Shown here one piece after another: positions 1-8,609 of a stretch of DNA of 48,654 bases (position 1 is the stretch's first letter; every line of letters starts with the position of its first letter). The notes below the pieces were generated by a model. It was not told the origin of the DNA and did no database searches. It was given only the letters and a program-made list of their open reading frames with translations. The stretch comes from Pseudomonadota bacterium (GTDB lineage: Bacteria > Pseudomonadota > Gammaproteobacteria > Steroidobacterales > Steroidobacteraceae): NCBI GenBank assembly GCA_023391335.1, contig JAEWBG010000027.1:1-48654 (forward strand), given 5' to 3'. Position numbers and translations under genes: made by a program.

Positions 1-43
1 CGGTCAACGGTCAACGGTCAACGGTCAACGGTCAACGGTCAAC
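1..43. repeat. CGGTCAA heptamer tandem array
   Basis: Six perfect tandem copies of CGGTCAA occupy the first 42 bases and may continue beyond the window edge. A short TCCAGCC-type array follows at 127-141, just before mutS. No reverse-complementary partner is visible nearby, but the left side is cut off. It belongs with the other 7-8 bp arrays of this window. Confidence 0.9.
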
Positions 44-152
44 AGAGTCCGACCACCGATTCGCACATGTCAACCGGTGCAGCGCGACTATTGCGCAGGC
101 ACAATCGCGCCCTCGTCTTTTCCGACCTCCAGCCTCCAGTCATCTTCAGATA

Positions 153-2723
153 ATGTCCGCCGCGCTCGAAACTCACACGCCAGTCATGCAGCAGTACCTG
201 CGCTTGAAAGCGCAGCACCCAGATGCATTGCTGTTCTATCGCATGGGCGACTTCTATGAGTTGTTCTATGACGATGCAAAACGCGCCGCGCGGCTGCTCG
301 ACATCACGCTTACAGCCCGCGGCCAATCGGCCGGACAGCCGATTCCGATGGCAGGCGTGCCGTATCACAGCGCCGAGAACTACATCGCGCGCCTCGTCCG
401 GCGCGGCGAGTCGGTCGCAGTGTGCGAACAAATCGGCGATCCGGCGAAATCGAAAGGCCCGGTGGAACGACAAGTCGTACGGGTGGTCACGCCGGGCACT
501 GTCACCGACGAAGCGTTTCTCGAAGAGCGTCGCGATACCTTACTCGCCGCGCTATGTCGCGAAGGCGTGCGATTCGGGCTCGCATGGCTCGAGCTTTCGA
601 GCGGTCGCTTCACGTTGCTCGAGTCGGAAGGCGACGAGGCGCTCTACGGCGAGATCGAACGCATCAAGCCCGCTGAACTGCTCGTCCCGGAGCAGTCGAC
701 GTCACTGACCATTTCGACGTGTGTTCGCGAACGTCCAATTTGGCACTTCGATTCCGAATCGTGCACGCGACTGTTGTGCGAACAATTCGGCACCAAGGAT
801 TTGTCCGGCTTTGGGTGCGGGGAGCGAGAGATCGCGGTGCGTGCCGCAGGATGTTTGCTTCAGTACGTGCGCGATACACAAAAATCCGCACTGCCTCATC
901 TGCGCGGACTGCGCACGGAAGAGCGCACCGATGCCGTTTTGCTCGATGCAGCGACGCGCCGCAATCTTGAACTCGATGTCAGCCTTGCGGATCGACCCGA
1001 ATGCACCGTTGCAGCCGTACTCGATCACACCGCCACTGCGATGGGCGGCCGCGAACTGAGGCGTTGGCTACATCGCCCATTGCGCGATCGGAAGGCGGTC
1101 GAGTTACGGCTTGCGGCGATCGGCTCATTGATCGACAGCAGTTCGCATCAACCGCTGCACGAACTTCTGCAAAGCGTCGGCGACATCGAACGCATCCTGG
1201 GGCGCGTCGCACTTCGAAGCGCTCGGCCACGCGATCTCGCACAACTGCGCGTTGCACTCGGGCACTTGCCTGATCTGCAAGCACTGCTCAGCCGTAACGA
1301 TTCGCCGCTGATTCGCGAACTGTGCGAACAAGTCGGCACCCATCCCGACGTTCATGCGCTCCTTGCGCGCGCCATCATCGAATCGCCGCCTCCACTGCTG
1401 CGCGAAGGCGGCGTCATCGCGCCGGGATTCGATGCCGAGCTCGATACCTTGCGCCAAATCAGCGAGCACAGCGATCAATATCTGTTGGACCTCGAAGCAC
1501 GCGAACGTGAGCGCAGCGGCATCGCTAATTTGCGCCTCGGCTACAACCGCGTTCAGGGTTACTACATCGAGATCAACCGCAGCTTGTCCGACCAAGTGCC
1601 GGCAGACTATTTGCGACGGCAGACGGTTAAGAATGCGGAACGCTACATCACGCCCGAACTGAAGGAATTCGAAGACAAAGTGTTGAGCGCCCGGGATCGT
1701 GCATTGGCTCGGGAAAAGCAGCTGTATGAATCTGTCCTCGATCAGCTGATCGCTCAACTTGCTTCATTGCAGAGAATGGCGTCGGCCATTGCAGCATTGG
1801 ACGTGCTCGCAAATCTCGCCGAACGGGCGATCGCACTGCGCTATTGCGCACCGACGCTGACTGACGAACCGATCATCGAAGTGGAGGCCGGGCGGCATCC
1901 CGTCGTCGAGCGATTCATCGATCAGCCATTCGTACCGAACGATCTGCGACTGAACACGGAACGTCGCATGCTCGTGATCACCGGCCCCAACATGGGCGGC
2001 AAGTCGACTTTCATGCGTCAGACCGCATTGATCGTGATTCTCGCGCGCATTGGCAGCTACGTACCCGCATCCAGCGCGTGCATCGGTCCCGTCGATCGCG
2101 TATTCACACGCATCGGCGCATCGGATGATCTCGCCGGCGGTCGCTCGACGTTCATGCTCGAGATGACTGAAGCCGCGAACATTCTCAACAACGCAACCGA
2201 TCACAGCCTCGTCTTGATGGACGAAATCGGCCGTGGCACGAGCACGTACGACGGTCTATCGCTCGCGTGGGCTTGCGCAACGCACATCGCCAAACACGTT
2301 CGCGCGTTCACCTTGTTCGCGACCCACTATTTCGAACTCACGACGCTCGCGAACGATCTCGACAATTGCGCCAACGTGCATCTCGATGCGACCGAACACG
2401 CCGATAAGTTGATCTTCTTACACGCAGTAAAGGAAGGCCCGGCGAATCAGAGTTACGGACTGCAAGTCGCGGCGCTCGCAGGTGTTCCACCGCGCGTGAT
2501 CACTTCCGCGCGAAAGTATTTGCACGAATTGGAGAAGCGCTCGTCGCAAGGAGCGGCGACGAAACCGCAACAGGAATTGCTGCTCGAGTTACCTACCGAC
2601 CCCAACGAAGCCGAGACGCATCCGCTGGTCGCTGCGCTTGCTGCTATCGACCCCGATTCGCTGAGCCCGCGCGAGGCGCTACAAAGGTTGTATGAGCTGA
2701 AGGCGCTCACAGTGAAAGGGTGA
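153..2723 (+). CDS. mutS: DNA mismatch repair ATPase MutS
   Basis: MutS binds base mismatches and small loops and, with ATP, recruits MutL to start methyl-directed repair. The 856-residue protein has the usual length. The N-terminal mismatch-reading Phe-x-Glu motif is visible as DFYELF (Phe34, Glu36). Connector, lever and clamp regions follow. The C-terminal ABC-type ATPase carries Walker A GPNMGGKS near residue 611 and Walker B LMDEIGRGTST near residue 688. The ATG at 153 starts the conserved N-terminus, though its ribosome site is weak. The last codons overlap the left arm of a small inverted repeat whose right arm is the TTCCTCAC array at 2761-2800. It stands alone, convergent with the next gene. 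Identification is secure. Confidence 0.98.
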   Translation: MSAALETHTPVMQQYLRLKAQHPDALLFYRMGDFYELFYDDAKRAARLLDITLTARGQSAGQPIPMAGVPYHSAENYIARLVRRGESVAVCEQIGDPAKSKGPVERQVVRVVTPGTVTDEAFLEERRDTLLAALCREGVRFGLAWLELSSGRFTLLESEGDEALYGEIERIKPAELLVPEQSTSLTISTCVRERPIWHFDSESCTRLLCEQFGTKDLSGFGCGEREIAVRAAGCLLQYVRDTQKSALPHLRGLRTEERTDAVLLDAATRRNLELDVSLADRPECTVAAVLDHTATAMGGRELRRWLHRPLRDRKAVELRLAAIGSLIDSSSHQPLHELLQSVGDIERILGRVALRSARPRDLAQLRVALGHLPDLQALLSRNDSPLIRELCEQVGTHPDVHALLARAIIESPPPLLREGGVIAPGFDAELDTLRQISEHSDQYLLDLEARERERSGIANLRLGYNRVQGYYIEINRSLSDQVPADYLRRQTVKNAERYITPELKEFEDKVLSARDRALAREKQLYESVLDQLIAQLASLQRMASAIAALDVLANLAERAIALRYCAPTLTDEPIIEVEAGRHPVVERFIDQPFVPNDLRLNTERRMLVITGPNMGGKSTFMRQTALIVILARIGSYVPASSACIGPVDRVFTRIGASDDLAGGRSTFMLEMTEAANILNNATDHSLVLMDEIGRGTSTYDGLSLAWACATHIAKHVRAFTLFATHYFELTTLANDLDNCANVHLDATEHADKLIFLHAVKEGPANQSYGLQVAALAGVPPRVITSARKYLHELEKRSSQGAATKPQQELLLELPTDPNEAETHPLVAALAAIDPDSLSPREALQRLYELKALTVKG

Positions 2724-2800
2724 GCAAGTCAGAGCGCTTTGCGCGTGAGTAGCGAGCTTTCCCTCACTTCCTCACTTCCTCACTTCCTCACTTCCTCACC
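2712..2800. repeat. TTCCTCAC 8-mer array with short inverted partner
   Basis: Four to five tandem TTCCTCAC units lie at 2761-2800. The segment 2712-2728 (GTGAAAGGGTGAGCAAG, the end of mutS and its stop) is roughly complementary to it, with about 30 bases between. The array runs into the convergent hydrolase gene and encodes its last residues. It could fold as a hairpin between the two 3' ends. Confidence 0.8.
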
Positions 2801-3448
2801 ATTCTTCCTGAACTGTCCTTCTCTCAGAAATACCAACGTCTGCTCCGCTACGGCAGCGGAGAACACCAATCCAGTGTGGGACACGGGTAGCACGATGTGA
2901 TCTTTCGCGCCCGGTAATTTCGTTTCTTCCACGAGCACAGTTCCATCGTTGTCCACATCGAGCTTGGCGACGAGTCGGCCAAGGCCCATGCCCATGGAGC
3001 CGGCGATGATTCCAACTTCGCGCGGACCGCTCCATTCGCGCGGTGCGAATTGGACGCACTCTTCTTGAACCGCAGTGCCGAGAATCATCTTCCCGAATGG
3101 CCATCGAGCGATACCTTGAGCTGCGCGGCTGCCTTGAAGGGGCGTCCCCAATAAGACTGCTCGGCCGGACGGCAAATCGGGCGCTTCCATCAACGCACGC
3201 AAGATCACCAAGCCACCGAGACTATGTCCGACAAAGTGCAGCGTTTGTGCACTTTGCGCTCGCACGAACTCGAGCAAAGCGCGCACGTGATCGTTCATTG
3301 AACCCGCGAGCGAGGCATATGAGAACGCGCAGGCTCGGAACTCATCGCTTGCTTCCAAACGATGCTTGAGCACACCGAGCTCGAAGCCCGACATCCACAG
3401 CCCATGGACAAGAACAATCAAGGGGCGATTTTCATGGTTGATCGTCAT
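2780..3448 (-). CDS. Alpha/beta hydrolase, lipase-like
   Basis: The 222-residue cytoplasmic alpha/beta hydrolase has the oxyanion segment LVHGLW (residues 13-18) and the nucleophile elbow GHSLGG with Ser76. A likely acid is Asp168 in DNDGT, and the catalytic His is about 191 in SHTG. It resembles PGAP1/triacylglycerol-lipase-like esterases; the substrate is unknown. There is no signal peptide. The final residues (EEVRK) are encoded by the TTCCTCAC tandem array, so the C-terminus has been set by repeat sequence. It is divergent from the DUF1080 gene with a 42-bp gap, so the two may share a promoter region. Confidence 0.85.
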   Translation of the reverse strand: MTINHENRPLIVLVHGLWMSGFELGVLKHRLEASDEFRACAFSYASLAGSMNDHVRALLEFVRAQSAQTLHFVGHSLGGLVILRALMEAPDLPSGRAVLLGTPLQGSRAAQGIARWPFGKMILGTAVQEECVQFAPREWSGPREVGIIAGSMGMGLGRLVAKLDVDNDGTVLVEETKLPGAKDHIVLPVSHTGLVFSAAVAEQTLVFLREGQFRKNGEEVRK

Positions 3449-3490
3449 ACCTGATAAAGCTATCGTTCCTCATCACGTCGGGGGGACCAC

Positions 3491-4393
3491 GTGTTCACAA
3501 AAAAACGCCTGATCGCCGCGTGCTGTGCCTTGGCCTTTGCCAACGGCGCCGTGGCCGCGAACAAAATACCCATCGCCAACCCCGATGCGGACCATGAAGA
3601 CTGGATCTCCCTATTTAATGGGCGCGATCTGAGCGGCTGGACTCCCAAAATCACCGGCTATCCGTTCGGGGAAAATTACGCGAACACCTATCGCGCCGAA
3701 GAGGGACGGATCAAAGTTCGCTATGACCAATATCAAGAGTTCGGCACGCGCTTTGGGATCCTGACGTATAAGGAGCCGTTTTCATACTATCGGCTCGTGA
3801 TCGAATATCGGTTCGTCGGCGAACAGGCCAAGGGTTCGCCAGGATCGTGGGCAACTCGCAATAGCGGCGCGATGTTGCATTCTCAGGATCCGCGCACGAT
3901 GGAACTAGATCAGCACTTCCCGATTTCGATCGAAGCGCAATTTCTAGGCGGTCTATCGGACGGCAAAGCGCGCCCGACGCTCAGCATGTGTTCGCCGGGG
4001 ACTGATGTCGTCTATCAGGGCAAGATTTACCCTGAGCACTGCTTGAGCTCCGCATCGAAGACTTACGACGGCGATCAGTGGGTGCGCGTCGAGATGATCG
4101 TGCTCGGTTCGGGACACATCACGCACCTGGTCAATGGCGAAAAGGTCTTGGACTACAGCTTGCCCCAAATCGGCGATCCAGAGCCGCCCGCCACCTCGTA
4201 CGCACGCCAGCACAACGGCGAACTGATCGAAGGCGGGTACATTTCGCTGCAAAGCGAATCGCACCCCATCGACTTTCGCAAAGTCGAGCTGTTGAATCTC
4301 GAAGGCTGCATGGATCGCAGCGCTCTCAACTACAAGAGCTACTACGTCAAATCCAAAGCAGATAGCTGCAAGTACGCCAGCGCTGCTCGTTAG
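3491..4393 (+). CDS. Secreted DUF1080 protein (3-keto-glycoside hydrolase type)
   Basis: The 300-residue protein begins at a GTG. It has a Sec signal peptide (KKR, then a hydrophobic stretch, cleavage near AVA-A at residue 22). The DUF1080/3-keto-disaccharide hydrolase hallmark follows: WISLFNGRDLSGW at residues 38-50. This is a concanavalin-like beta-sandwich family found in sugar-catabolic clusters; some members hydrolyse 3-keto-glycosides. The C-terminus has an extra Cys-containing tail (GCMDRSALNYKSYYVK...SCKY) that may form a disulfide in the periplasm. It is followed after 12 bp by a Gfo/Idh/MocA gene, suggesting an operon. The precise substrate cannot be read from sequence. Confidence 0.85.
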   Translation: MFTKKRLIAACCALAFANGAVAANKIPIANPDADHEDWISLFNGRDLSGWTPKITGYPFGENYANTYRAEEGRIKVRYDQYQEFGTRFGILTYKEPFSYYRLVIEYRFVGEQAKGSPGSWATRNSGAMLHSQDPRTMELDQHFPISIEAQFLGGLSDGKARPTLSMCSPGTDVVYQGKIYPEHCLSSASKTYDGDQWVRVEMIVLGSGHITHLVNGEKVLDYSLPQIGDPEPPATSYARQHNGELIEGGYISLQSESHPIDFRKVELLNLEGCMDRSALNYKSYYVKSKADSCKYASAAR

Positions 4394-4405
4394 CCGGAAA
4401 TCATC

Positions 4406-5545
4406 ATGCCGAATACCAACAAACCACTAAATGTCGCCGTCATTGGAACCGGTTTCATTGGGCGCGTACATGTCCGTTCAGCAAGGCTTGCAGGCGCGAA
4501 TGTGATCGGGGTCGCCGCCTCTACGCCGGAAAGATCCAAACAGGCAGCGGCATCGCTCAACGTCCCCAAAGCCTATGCAAGTGGATTGGAAGCCACTCGC
4601 GATCCTGACGTCGACGTCATTCACATTTGCACGCCGAACTCGCTCCACGTGGAAGTCGCGCGCGCCGCCTTGCTCGCGGGTAAGCATGTCGTCTGCGAAA
4701 AGCCGCTCGCGACCTCGCTCGCGGACGCGCGAATGCTTGCGAAGTTGGCAGCGGAACGAAAGCTCGTCGGCACCGTCCCGTTCGTGAATCGCTTCCATCC
4801 GATGGCGCGCGAAGCTCGGGCGCGAGTTCAGAGCGACGCGACAGGACGCTTGTATTTGATTCAGGGTTCGTACTTGCAGGACTGGTTGCTCGAGCCCGGC
4901 GATACGAATTGGCGCGTGGACGCAGCAGCAGGCGGTGCATCGCGAGCATTCGCTGACATCGGCTCGCACTTGTGCGACTTGCTCGAATGGGTGACGGGCG
5001 AGCGATTCAAATCGCTGATTGCGGTCATGGGCCGTCCGATTTCACAGCGCGCATCCGCAGCGGGTCGCGAGGCCTTTCAATCGGCGACGAACAGCCCAAT
5101 CGACAAGACGGTCGATACAGAGGACTGCGCAACGCTGCTCGCACGCACTGATCGCGGCACATTAGCCACGCTGACCGTCAGTCAGATTTCAGCGGGCCGC
5201 AAGAATCGCTTGTCATTTGAAATCGATGGCGCACATCAAAGCGTCAACTTCGATTCCGAGTTGGCCGAGCAGCTTTGGATCGGACGTCGCGAAGGCATGA
5301 CGTTACTGTTGCGCGATCCCGGACAAGGCTCCGCTGAGCAGCGGCGCTTGAACATTCTGCCGCCGGGACACTCGCAGGGCTGGGGCGATTCGTTCGCTGC
5401 ATTCGTCGCCGATTCGTACGCCGCCATCCGCGGCGACACGCCCGAAGGCCTACCGACGTTTGAAGATGGCGCTCGCTCGATGAGCATCATCGAAGCAGTG
5501 CTCAAGTCGTCGCAGGCGAATCAGTGGGTGGAGGTGGAGAAGTGA
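4406..5545 (+). CDS. Gfo/Idh/MocA family oxidoreductase
   Basis: The 379-residue NAD(P)-dependent sugar oxidoreductase has an N-terminal Rossmann fold with VIGTGFIGRVH (residues 12-22) and the family signature CEKPLA near residues 97-102. The C-terminal alpha/beta domain follows. There is no signal peptide, so it is cytoplasmic. Family members oxidise or reduce sugars, often at C3, and take part in 3-keto-sugar pathways. Its position 12 bp after the DUF1080 gene and before a sugar isomerase supports reduction or oxidation of a keto-sugar intermediate. Its stop codon (TGA, 5543-5545) is also the first part of a GTGACTAGCGGAT repeat arm. Confidence 0.9.
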   Translation: MPNTNKPLNVAVIGTGFIGRVHVRSARLAGANVIGVAASTPERSKQAAASLNVPKAYASGLEATRDPDVDVIHICTPNSLHVEVARAALLAGKHVVCEKPLATSLADARMLAKLAAERKLVGTVPFVNRFHPMAREARARVQSDATGRLYLIQGSYLQDWLLEPGDTNWRVDAAAGGASRAFADIGSHLCDLLEWVTGERFKSLIAVMGRPISQRASAAGREAFQSATNSPIDKTVDTEDCATLLARTDRGTLATLTVSQISAGRKNRLSFEIDGAHQSVNFDSELAEQLWIGRREGMTLLLRDPGQGSAEQRRLNILPPGHSQGWGDSFAAFVADSYAAIRGDTPEGLPTFEDGARSMSIIEAVLKSSQANQWVEVEK

Positions 5546-5731
5546 CTAGCGGATCGCGGATAGCGGATAGGCCAGAGCCGCTCCGCGTTCCCTGTTCCCT
5601 GTTCCCTATTGCTGCCGCACATGGATGTGCCAATGCCGCGGAAGGCAGGACGCCGAGAGCGGCCGTCTTCCCTATCCTCTAGTCACGATCCGCAAGTCAC
5701 TACGGTCAGTCACTATCCGCTAATCGCCACT
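5542..5731. repeat. Heptamer-arm repeat element with shared core
   Basis: The left arm 5542-5571 is built from GTGACTA and GCGGATA heptamers. The right arm 5679-5731 holds the reverse complement (AGTCACTA and TATCCGC units). Between them are three GTTCCCT heptamers (5587-5607) and a core at 5611-5655. The reverse complement of the core matches 43363-43406 and 43421-43464 at about 39 of 44 positions against the closer copy. The element fills most of the 200-bp gap between two genes of the sugar cluster. Confidence 0.88.
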
Positions 5732-5745
5732 CCGCAGGAGTTCCC

Positions 5746-6669
5746 ATGCTTACACGTCGCAGTTTCATTGAACAAAGTGCTTTCGCATTAGGTGCCCTGA
5801 CCTGCCTGGATGCGGCGTTTGCTGCGAAGGATCCGAAGTCAGGTCCGCTCGGGCTTCCGATCGGCATTCAGCTTTATACGGTGCGAGCTGAAGCGGCGAA
5901 AGACTTGGAAGGCACGCTCAAGAAGCTGTCCGACATCGGTTATCGAGAAGTGGAGCTTGCGGGGTACTACGACAAGAGCGCGAAAGACCTCAGCGCACTG
6001 CTCAAACGATATGGGCTTGCGGCGCCTTCGGCGCATCGCGGGTTGAAAGATCTGATCGCTAATCCGGACAAGGAAATCGATTACCTGCGCGAAATGGGCG
6101 TGTCGTATTTGGTTATTCCGTTTCCCGCTGTGCCGGACGATCGATTCGACAAACAGCCGGCGAACTCAGAGAAGACCATTGCGAACAGCATGACTCTAGA
6201 CGATTGGAAGTGGGTCGCAGAGCAACTCAACAACATCGCGGCAAAAGCGAAGCGCGCGGGGTTGCGAACGGGCTACCACAATCACAACTTGGAGTTCCGT
6301 AAGATCGATGGCGTGATCGCATACGATCAGCTCTTGCAGTGGACCGATCCAGCAACGGTGACGTTCGAGATGGACATCGGTTGGGTCGTCGCAGCCGGCG
6401 TCGATCCGCTTGCGTACTTCAAGAAGTACCCGCACCGCTTCTCGATGCTGCACATCAAGGACGTGAAGAAGAACGCCGGTACAAAAACAGATGTCGTGAA
6501 GACGGAAACGACCGAAGTCGGCAGCGGCAGGATCGACTGGAAGCAGCTGTTCGCATCCCTCGACAACCAAAAGATCACGCACTACTTCGTCGAACAAGAA
6601 AATTTCGACATGCCAATTTTCGCGTCGATCCAGAAGAGTTGGCAGTACTTGAACAAGTTGGGAGCGTAA
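5746..6669 (+). CDS. Exported sugar phosphate isomerase/epimerase-like TIM barrel
   Basis: The 307-residue xylose-isomerase-like TIM-barrel protein (AP_endonuc_2 family) begins with a Tat-like signal, RRSFIEQSAFALGAL, ending in an AFA-A site near residue 27. It is therefore predicted to be periplasmic. Likely metal-site segments are the GYHNHNLEF region, MDIGW, LHIKD and EQENFD. In sugar-catabolic clusters, exported members of this family act with DUF1080 and Gfo/Idh proteins on 3-keto-glycosides, as hydrolases/eliminases or isomerases. The ATG follows an AGGAG at 5737-5741, a good ribosome site. Substrate is unproven. Confidence 0.88.
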   Translation: MLTRRSFIEQSAFALGALTCLDAAFAAKDPKSGPLGLPIGIQLYTVRAEAAKDLEGTLKKLSDIGYREVELAGYYDKSAKDLSALLKRYGLAAPSAHRGLKDLIANPDKEIDYLREMGVSYLVIPFPAVPDDRFDKQPANSEKTIANSMTLDDWKWVAEQLNNIAAKAKRAGLRTGYHNHNLEFRKIDGVIAYDQLLQWTDPATVTFEMDIGWVVAAGVDPLAYFKKYPHRFSMLHIKDVKKNAGTKTDVVKTETTEVGSGRIDWKQLFASLDNQKITHYFVEQENFDMPIFASIQKSWQYLNKLGA

Positions 6670-6675
6670 GAGCTC

Positions 6676-7161
6676 AAGAGGAAGCCCGTTGGGCAGGGAA
6701 GCCTAGCGGCAAGGGAGCATCTGCAGGGCAGCGCTTTCGCGCAGGCCAGAACAACAGAAGAAGAGGAAGCCCGTTGGGCAGGGACGCCTAGCGGCAAGGG
6801 AGCATCTGCAGGGCAGCGCTACGCGCAAGCCAGAATCGAGCAGCGGACAAAGAGGCGAGCCCGTCACGCACCTGAAGCGTAACGACTCCCGCAGCCACAA
6901 TGGAGGCGCTCTGCTCTGGCCTGCCGTTAGGCTCGCCTGCCGATGAGCGCAGTTCGCGCGATCGGCTTCCCTGCCGCAGGCTACCTTGCCCGCAGGGCTA
7001 CCCTCTTCTTGCAGCGTCACTCACCTGAAGCGTAACGACTACCCGCAGCCACAATGGAGGCGCTCTGCTCTGGCCTGCCGTTAGGCTTGCCTGCCGATGA
7101 GCGGCATTTCGCGATCGGCTTGCCTGCCGAAGGCTCCCCTGCCCGCAGGGCTACCCTCTTC
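6676..7161. repeat. REP/BIME-like repeat block, four units
   Basis: The 507-bp gap between the isomerase and the MFS gene has no credible gene and is nearly all repeat. Two forward units (6676-6751 and 6761-6835) run from AAGAGGAAGCCCGTTGGGC to CAGGCCAGAA. Two inverted units follow (6911-7008 and 7066-7161), reading CTGGCCTGCCGTTAGGC to CCCTCTTC. The second half is also a direct duplication of about 150 bp (6863-7013 against 7017-7165), sharing CACCTGAAGCGTAACGACT. Each unit contains several GGCAGGGAAGCC-type stems, so the block can fold into large cruciforms. The same family recurs at 13681-13877. Confidence 0.9.
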
Positions 7162-7168
7162 CATCTGC

Positions 7169-8410
7169 TCAAGTGGCTTTCGCAACTTGAGCAGGTGCCC
7201 TATGCGGCGGCTTGAAGAACAAGGCCATCAGAATAATTGCGACTGCCGCCATGCCGGCGGGCACCAAGAACAACGATGTGTAGTCGACCTGTTGTTGGGC
7301 AACGCCGTCAGCACCTGTCACAACGGTCGTCCAGCGGCCCATCAAGGTCGGGAAAATAAACGCAGCGACGACGTTGCCGATGCCGAGAATCAGCAAGTTG
7401 AACAATCCTTGCGCACTGGAGCGCACATCGTTCGGGAATGCTTCATCGACGAAGATGTAGAGCGTCGCGAAGAAGAACGCGTAGCAGATGCCGTGGAGCA
7501 ACTGCACCGCGACGATGACGGGCACGCTATCGGGGAAGAATGCGAAAACAAGGAAGCGCGCTGCGTGACCGAGAATGCCGACAATCATCGTCGTCTTCCA
7601 ACCAAGTCGAACTAGCACGGCACCGAGGATCACCATCGTCACCATCTCGGCAATCTGCCCGAGACTCAATACCACCATGCTGAGGTTGCCCGCGATACCG
7701 ACCCGATTGGTCAGGAATGCGTCTGCCAGGACGAAATAGCCGTTGTGAATCACCGAGTCGATGAACGTCACGATAAAGAGCACGAGCACATATGGCGTGC
7801 GCAGCAGGGAAAGCGTCTCGCGCCAAGCCAACGGGTCTTGCGCTTCCTCGGCACGCTTTGGTGGTGTGTGCGGCAGCGTCAGCGAGAACGCGGCCATGAC
7901 GAACGACAGAATGGCGCCGACGATGAAGATCCAACGCACTTGATCCGCCGCGGCGTGCGCACTGAGCAAGAACACGAACGGCCAACTGACGAGCACCCAA
8001 CCCACCGTGCCACCCATGCGGACCGTGCCGAAGTCGCGTGCTGGATTTTGCAGGTTCGCAAATGCAACGGAGTTCGCGACCGACAGCGTCGGGACGTACA
8101 CGAGGCTGTACGCGAGATAGCCGGTGAAGAATGGCCAGAAGTTCGTTGCGTATGCGGTTGCGAGCAAGGCGATGCCGCCAATCGCGTGGCTGGCCGCGAG
8201 GAAACGTTCAGCCGCGAAGTTGCGATCGGCAAATTGATTCGAGAAGAAGATGCCGAGCACCGCTGAGATGCCCCAACAGCTCCCGACGAGCGATTGCTGC
8301 CAGGGCTCGAAACCGAGCATGCCCATGTAGGGGAATATTTTCGGTTGCCACGCGCCCCACACCGCGAGCTGCAACACCATCATGATGAATAAGCGGGCTT
8401 TGACGCTCAT
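7169..8410 (-). CDS. MFS transporter, nucleoside/sugar:H+ symporter-like
   Basis: The 413-residue polytopic inner-membrane protein has about 12 hydrophobic segments. It begins MSVKARLFIMMVLQLAVWGAW, like the NupG-type nucleoside:H+ symporter subfamily of MFS. Members of this subgroup often sit in carbohydrate clusters and their real substrates may be glycosides or sugars. It has a large charged middle loop (PPKRAEEAQDPLAW). It is co-directional with the downstream-oriented isomerase gene (8610-9674), from which it is separated by a CACGGAG repeat element. Import of the glycoside or its keto product is the likely role here, by context only. Confidence 0.85.
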   Translation of the reverse strand: MSVKARLFIMMVLQLAVWGAWQPKIFPYMGMLGFEPWQQSLVGSCWGISAVLGIFFSNQFADRNFAAERFLAASHAIGGIALLATAYATNFWPFFTGYLAYSLVYVPTLSVANSVAFANLQNPARDFGTVRMGGTVGWVLVSWPFVFLLSAHAAADQVRWIFIVGAILSFVMAAFSLTLPHTPPKRAEEAQDPLAWRETLSLLRTPYVLVLFIVTFIDSVIHNGYFVLADAFLTNRVGIAGNLSMVVLSLGQIAEMVTMVILGAVLVRLGWKTTMIVGILGHAARFLVFAFFPDSVPVIVAVQLLHGICYAFFFATLYIFVDEAFPNDVRSSAQGLFNLLILGIGNVVAAFIFPTLMGRWTTVVTGADGVAQQQVDYTSLFLVPAGMAAVAIILMALFFKPPHRAPAQVAKAT

Positions 8411-8440
8411 CTTCTATTTCCCCCAAAGCAGAACCAGTGT

Positions 8441-8603
8441 CTCCACGGAGAGCACGGAGCACACGGAGATCCAACAGACTGAGCCGGCGTGCTTCGTGAA
8501 TTTTTTACGCTATCGTGCGTTTGATTTCAGCAACTGACGAATGATCTTGGGACAGGAAGATCTGAATTGTTGATTCTTAGAACTCCGTGTTCTCCGTGGA
8601 AAC
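8441..8603. repeat. CACGGAG arms in inverted orientation
   Basis: The left arm 8441-8468 (CTCCACGGAGAGCACGGAG and a further copy) faces a right arm 8580-8603. The reverse complement of the right arm begins GTTTCCACGGAGAACACGG. The 111 bp between have no gene. The arms are imperfect 7-9 bp repeats and match each other better than any other locus. Confidence 0.82.
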
Positions 8604-8609
8604 TCATCT

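Noticed and set aside
7097..7615. Plus-strand frame across the REP block into the MFS gene
   Set aside because: The first part is repeat sequence and the rest is antisense to the permease.
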